From: Paulinella micropora
Taxonomy: Eukaryota > Cercozoa > Imbricatea > Euglyphida
Direction of reading: 5' to 3'
NCBI GenBank assembly: GCA_009731375.1
Contig: BJOX01000090.1
Span: 1,016,458-1,080,457 of the forward strand
DNA length: 64,000 nt
The notes below the pieces were generated by a model that saw only the letters and a list, made by a program, of their open reading frames with translations, did not search any database and had not been told where the DNA came from. The position numbers were made by a program, and so were the translations under genes. This document shows positions 61,598 to 64,000 of this stretch, one piece after another (position 1 is the stretch's first letter; every line of letters begins with the position of its first letter).

Positions 61598-64000
61598 TTC
61601 GGTCCCCCACCAAGAGGCCTCGCGGAATTCCCCCGTCCGTGGCAGCAGGGCATAGTAGCGCCCCGTCGGGAGGAGCGGGGGGCGCGACACACAGAACCGC
61701 ATGCCGTCGCCCACCAAACCCGCCCGGCAGGCGCAGCGGGGCCAAGTGTCAATCAACAGGCACAGGGCCCCCTCGGCGCAGCGCACAAATTCGCAGCGCA
61801 CCAGCCCCGGTGATGTCATGCTGCGGCTAGTCTTCAGCACCGGCACGCGGTACACAAAAGACTCAGAGTCGGTGCTCAGCCCCGGCCCCACCGTACTCAA
61901 CAGGCGCACCAAGAGTATGTTGTAGCTTTCACGCTCGTCGTGGTGCAGCTTCCAACAGGCGGTGCCCGTGTAGATGTCGTCGCTACTGCCCGGCAGCGGC
62001 ATCGACACGTCGAGCTCAAAGCTCATGCGCGGGTTTTCCGGGTCCTGCCGCAAGTAACGAACCCAGCGCCCGCCGGCACCCAGCGCGGCCAGCCGCAGGT
62101 TGGGCCAGGTGCTGGGCGAACAGTAGGACACCTGCTGTACCTCCCGGGCGATCACGTCGGCCAGATAGGTGCTCTGCCGCGGGTTGCTCGCGTTGCTAGG
62201 CGAGAGCATTATCAGCGCGCCCGAGTTTAAAACTACCAGCGCTATGCCCTGCAGCGGGATCACCAGGCACTGCTCCACTTGCTCCGAAACAAACGTCGGT
62301 TCCCACAGCTTTCTCTCCCTGAACACATACGAAGGCACGCCCGCGTTATCCGAAGACGGAGACGCTTGCAGCCACACTTGCAAGTTGCAATAGCCTAGCA
62401 GCCCCAGGTCGTCGTCTACGTTCTCGCCGCCCAGAGCCGACAGACCCTCAGACCAGACCGTGGCACTACCCGCCCGCGAACCGGGTAGCAACTCCCCTGC
62501 GTAGGCTAGGAGCGAACCGCCCGCCCAGCTGTACAACCCGTTCTCTACCAAGGGCTCGGCCGGCGCTGTCTCCCCAGGCAGTGCCTCGCTACTCCATTCG
62601 ACCGCAAGCGATCCTACCGCGCAGGGAGACACCGTGAACCATAGCGCCCGCTGCTGGCTGCTGCTGCTGCTGCCGCCGCCGACCGGCGCTAGGGCTTGGA
62701 GAGGTGCTAGCAGCAGCCGGCAGCCGGAGGGCAACAGCACGCCGGCCCCCGCGCCTGCCAGACCAGGAGGCGGAACAGGCGCCCAGCGGCCTCCAGGCGT
62801 AGACAGCGGGGCTGCCGACCAGAGCCAGACCCGCAGCCTGGCTACTAGCCTCGGCGCTGCAGCCACTGCAGCCTCCAGCGTGACGCCCCACACTGCGCCG
62901 TCGCGCACCTGCAGCGCGCCGTGCAGCGCCTCCTCGCTCAGTAAAAACGTAAATGACTGGAGCCAAACGCTGCTATACACAAACGCGTACGTCGTCACCC
63001 GAGCAGAACCGCCGACCTGGTAAGCAAGCACCACGTCGTCTAGCCCGTCCAGGTCCAGGTCGCCCAGCGCCAGCCGGGGCTCACGAAACAGCAGCGCACC
63101 GGCCTTCACCGACAACAGCGTGTCAAACGGCAGTTCTCCCAAGTCCAACCTCAGCTCCCAGGGCTGCAGCACATGGCAAACCAAACCCTCGCCGTTACTT
63201 GCGCGCAGCACGCCGCCCGGGCAGCTGTATGTCACCCCCGCGCCCTCAGTGTTGTCACCGTAACCGACCGCACAGTATAGTGTGCACTCCCGCCCGTCGG
63301 GCGCCAACCACCTGCACTGGTTGCCCACCATCATCGAACTATTGGGCAGTTGCCGCTGGCAGACATACGACACACAGCCCAGCTCCGTGTGGCCCTGCCA
63401 CGTAGGGTCCGTGAGCCACTGCCCATTCCTGGGGCACGTGCAATTAAAGCTCCCCGCCAGGTTGGTGCACGTTGCGTTGGGGTGACAGTCGTGCGTTCTC
63501 AGCGCGCACTCGTCAACGTCCAAGCAACCGCTGACGTTCCACGTTGAGTAGACAGGGATAGCCCCCGCCCCGCTGGACAACGCCACGTCCCGCGGGCACT
63601 GCACCACGACCTTTCCCCCCGGCAGGCCCCCCGTCGAGTACCCGCGCTGGCACGACACTGCACAGCTGCTCGTGTTCCGGGGCCCCTGGCACTTGCTAAA
63701 GTCATACCTCAGCCGCGTGCTCGCGTCGCTGTTGCGCACGTCACACCTCACTTGATCCGGCTCCAAGCCGGCGCCGTCTAGGTAACAGGTGCTAATCGGG
63801 GAGTTGGACGCAAGCTGTACGTACGGCTGGTAGAATGGCTGACTACAAAAACACCAGACCAGAGTCCACCCCGTGCTCGTGTTGTTCAAGCTCACGTTCA
63901 TCAAAGTGGCCACGTTGAGGGTTAGGTCCTTCAAGGTTTCGTTCCGGTACTGTACTAGCGAACCATTCAAGCACTTGGTGTCTGCGCTGCCGTACGCCGT
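61586..64000 (-). CDS. Host EGF/FG-GAP extracellular protein, 3' part truncated by the viral junction
   Basis: Minus-strand frame open from the window edge (64,000) to TGA 61,586, about 804 codons. A calcium-binding EGF motif (DVDECALRTHDC...NLAGSFNC) lies near 63,540-63,430. An FG-GAP/VCBS-type calcium loop LALGDLDLDGLDDVV is near 63,075-63,030, and a second Cys-rich EGF-like segment (CAEGALCLLIDTWPRCAC) near 61,750. Many N-x-S/T sites suggest a secreted or surface protein. There is no start in the window. The last few codons and the stop come from the viral side of the junction, so the native C-terminus (perhaps with a membrane anchor) is missing. GC-rich codon use contrasts sharply with the adjoining virus. 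Confidence 0.75.
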   Translation of the reverse strand, partial: TAYGSADTKCLNGSLVQYRNETLKDLTLNVATLMNVSLNNTSTGWTLVWCFCSQPFYQPYVQLASNSPISTCYLDGAGLEPDQVRCDVRNSDASTRLRYDFSKCQGPRNTSSCAVSCQRGYSTGGLPGGKVVVQCPRDVALSSGAGAIPVYSTWNVSGCLDVDECALRTHDCHPNATCTNLAGSFNCTCPRNGQWLTDPTWQGHTELGCVSYVCQRQLPNSSMMVGNQCRWLAPDGRECTLYCAVGYGDNTEGAGVTYSCPGGVLRASNGEGLVCHVLQPWELRLDLGELPFDTLLSVKAGALLFREPRLALGDLDLDGLDDVVLAYQVGGSARVTTYAFVYSSVWLQSFTFLLSEEALHGALQVRDGAVWGVTLEAAVAAAPRLVARLRVWLWSAAPLSTPGGRWAPVPPPGLAGAGAGVLLPSGCRLLLAPLQALAPVGGGSSSSSQQRALWFTVSPCAVGSLAVEWSSEALPGETAPAEPLVENGLYSWAGGSLLAYAGELLPGSRAGSATVWSEGLSALGGENVDDDLGLLGYCNLQVWLQASPSSDNAGVPSYVFRERKLWEPTFVSEQVEQCLVIPLQGIALVVLNSGALIMLSPSNASNPRQSTYLADVIAREVQQVSYCSPSTWPNLRLAALGAGGRWVRYLRQDPENPRMSFELDVSMPLPGSSDDIYTGTACWKLHHDERESYNILLVRLLSTVGPGLSTDSESFVYRVPVLKTSRSMTSPGLVRCEFVRCAEGALCLLIDTWPRCACRAGLVGDGMRFCVSRPPLLPTGRYYALLPRTGEFREASWWGTEQEM

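Noticed and set aside
61813-62400. Plus-strand ORFs opposite the EGF/FG-GAP gene
   Set aside because: GC-rich shadows of the minus-strand gene; no domain content.

Overview
The window is nuclear DNA of a microbial eukaryote, most likely an alga or other flagellate protist. The evidence is spliceosomal introns, extreme microsatellite density, a multi-exon Ser/Gln-rich gene, Kelch and EGF proteins, MITEs, and an integrated polinton-like virus (PLV). I cannot name the species. It is a scaffold with ten N gaps, several inside simple repeats, so some single-base frameshifts may be sequencing errors.

Layout. (1) 1-6.4 kb: frameshifted minus-strand remnants of a retroelement-like gene with a CCHC-type zinc motif, followed at 6.4-7.2 kb by a dispersed repeat. 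(2) 8.3-9.86 kb: a minus-strand Kelch-repeat gene with a one-base homopolymer frameshift. (3) 13,599-33,797: one plus-strand gene that I could assemble into 24 exons with consistent reading phase throughout, giving about 1,765 codons. Its introns are almost entirely microsatellite, and at nine exon borders the exon edge plus adjoining repeat is tandemly copied (2 to 11 copies). (4) 34-38 kb: no convincing gene, but two MITE-type families nearby, a second copy of the 6.4-7.2 kb repeat in reverse and circularly permuted order, and 110-bp direct repeats.

(5) About 38.0-61.6 kb: an AT-rich PLV carrying an rve integrase, a tail-fibre-like gene with an S74 chaperone domain, a two-TM protein, an A32/HerA-type packaging ATPase, a small basic core-like protein, an adenovirus-type protease, and minor and major capsid proteins. 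Capsid, protease and small structural ORFs are open. Integrase, ATPase, fibre and one coiled-coil gene are broken. The right end is cut off at about 61.6 kb against the minus-strand 3' part of a host EGF/FG-GAP surface protein.

(6) Nested in the PLV fibre gene is an 8,856-bp TIR element (44,235-53,090). Removing it and one copy of an AT dinucleotide would make the fibre reading frame continuous across the site. It carries two leftward spliced genes (396 and 667 codons by my models, all phases consistent), a rightward transposase-like gene interrupted by one TGA, and a small rightward Cys-pair protein. Five copies of a palindromic motif lie in mirror orientation in its two arms. I recognise no standard transposon family, and this is my best candidate for an undescribed system, together with the exon-edge amplification in the 24-exon gene.
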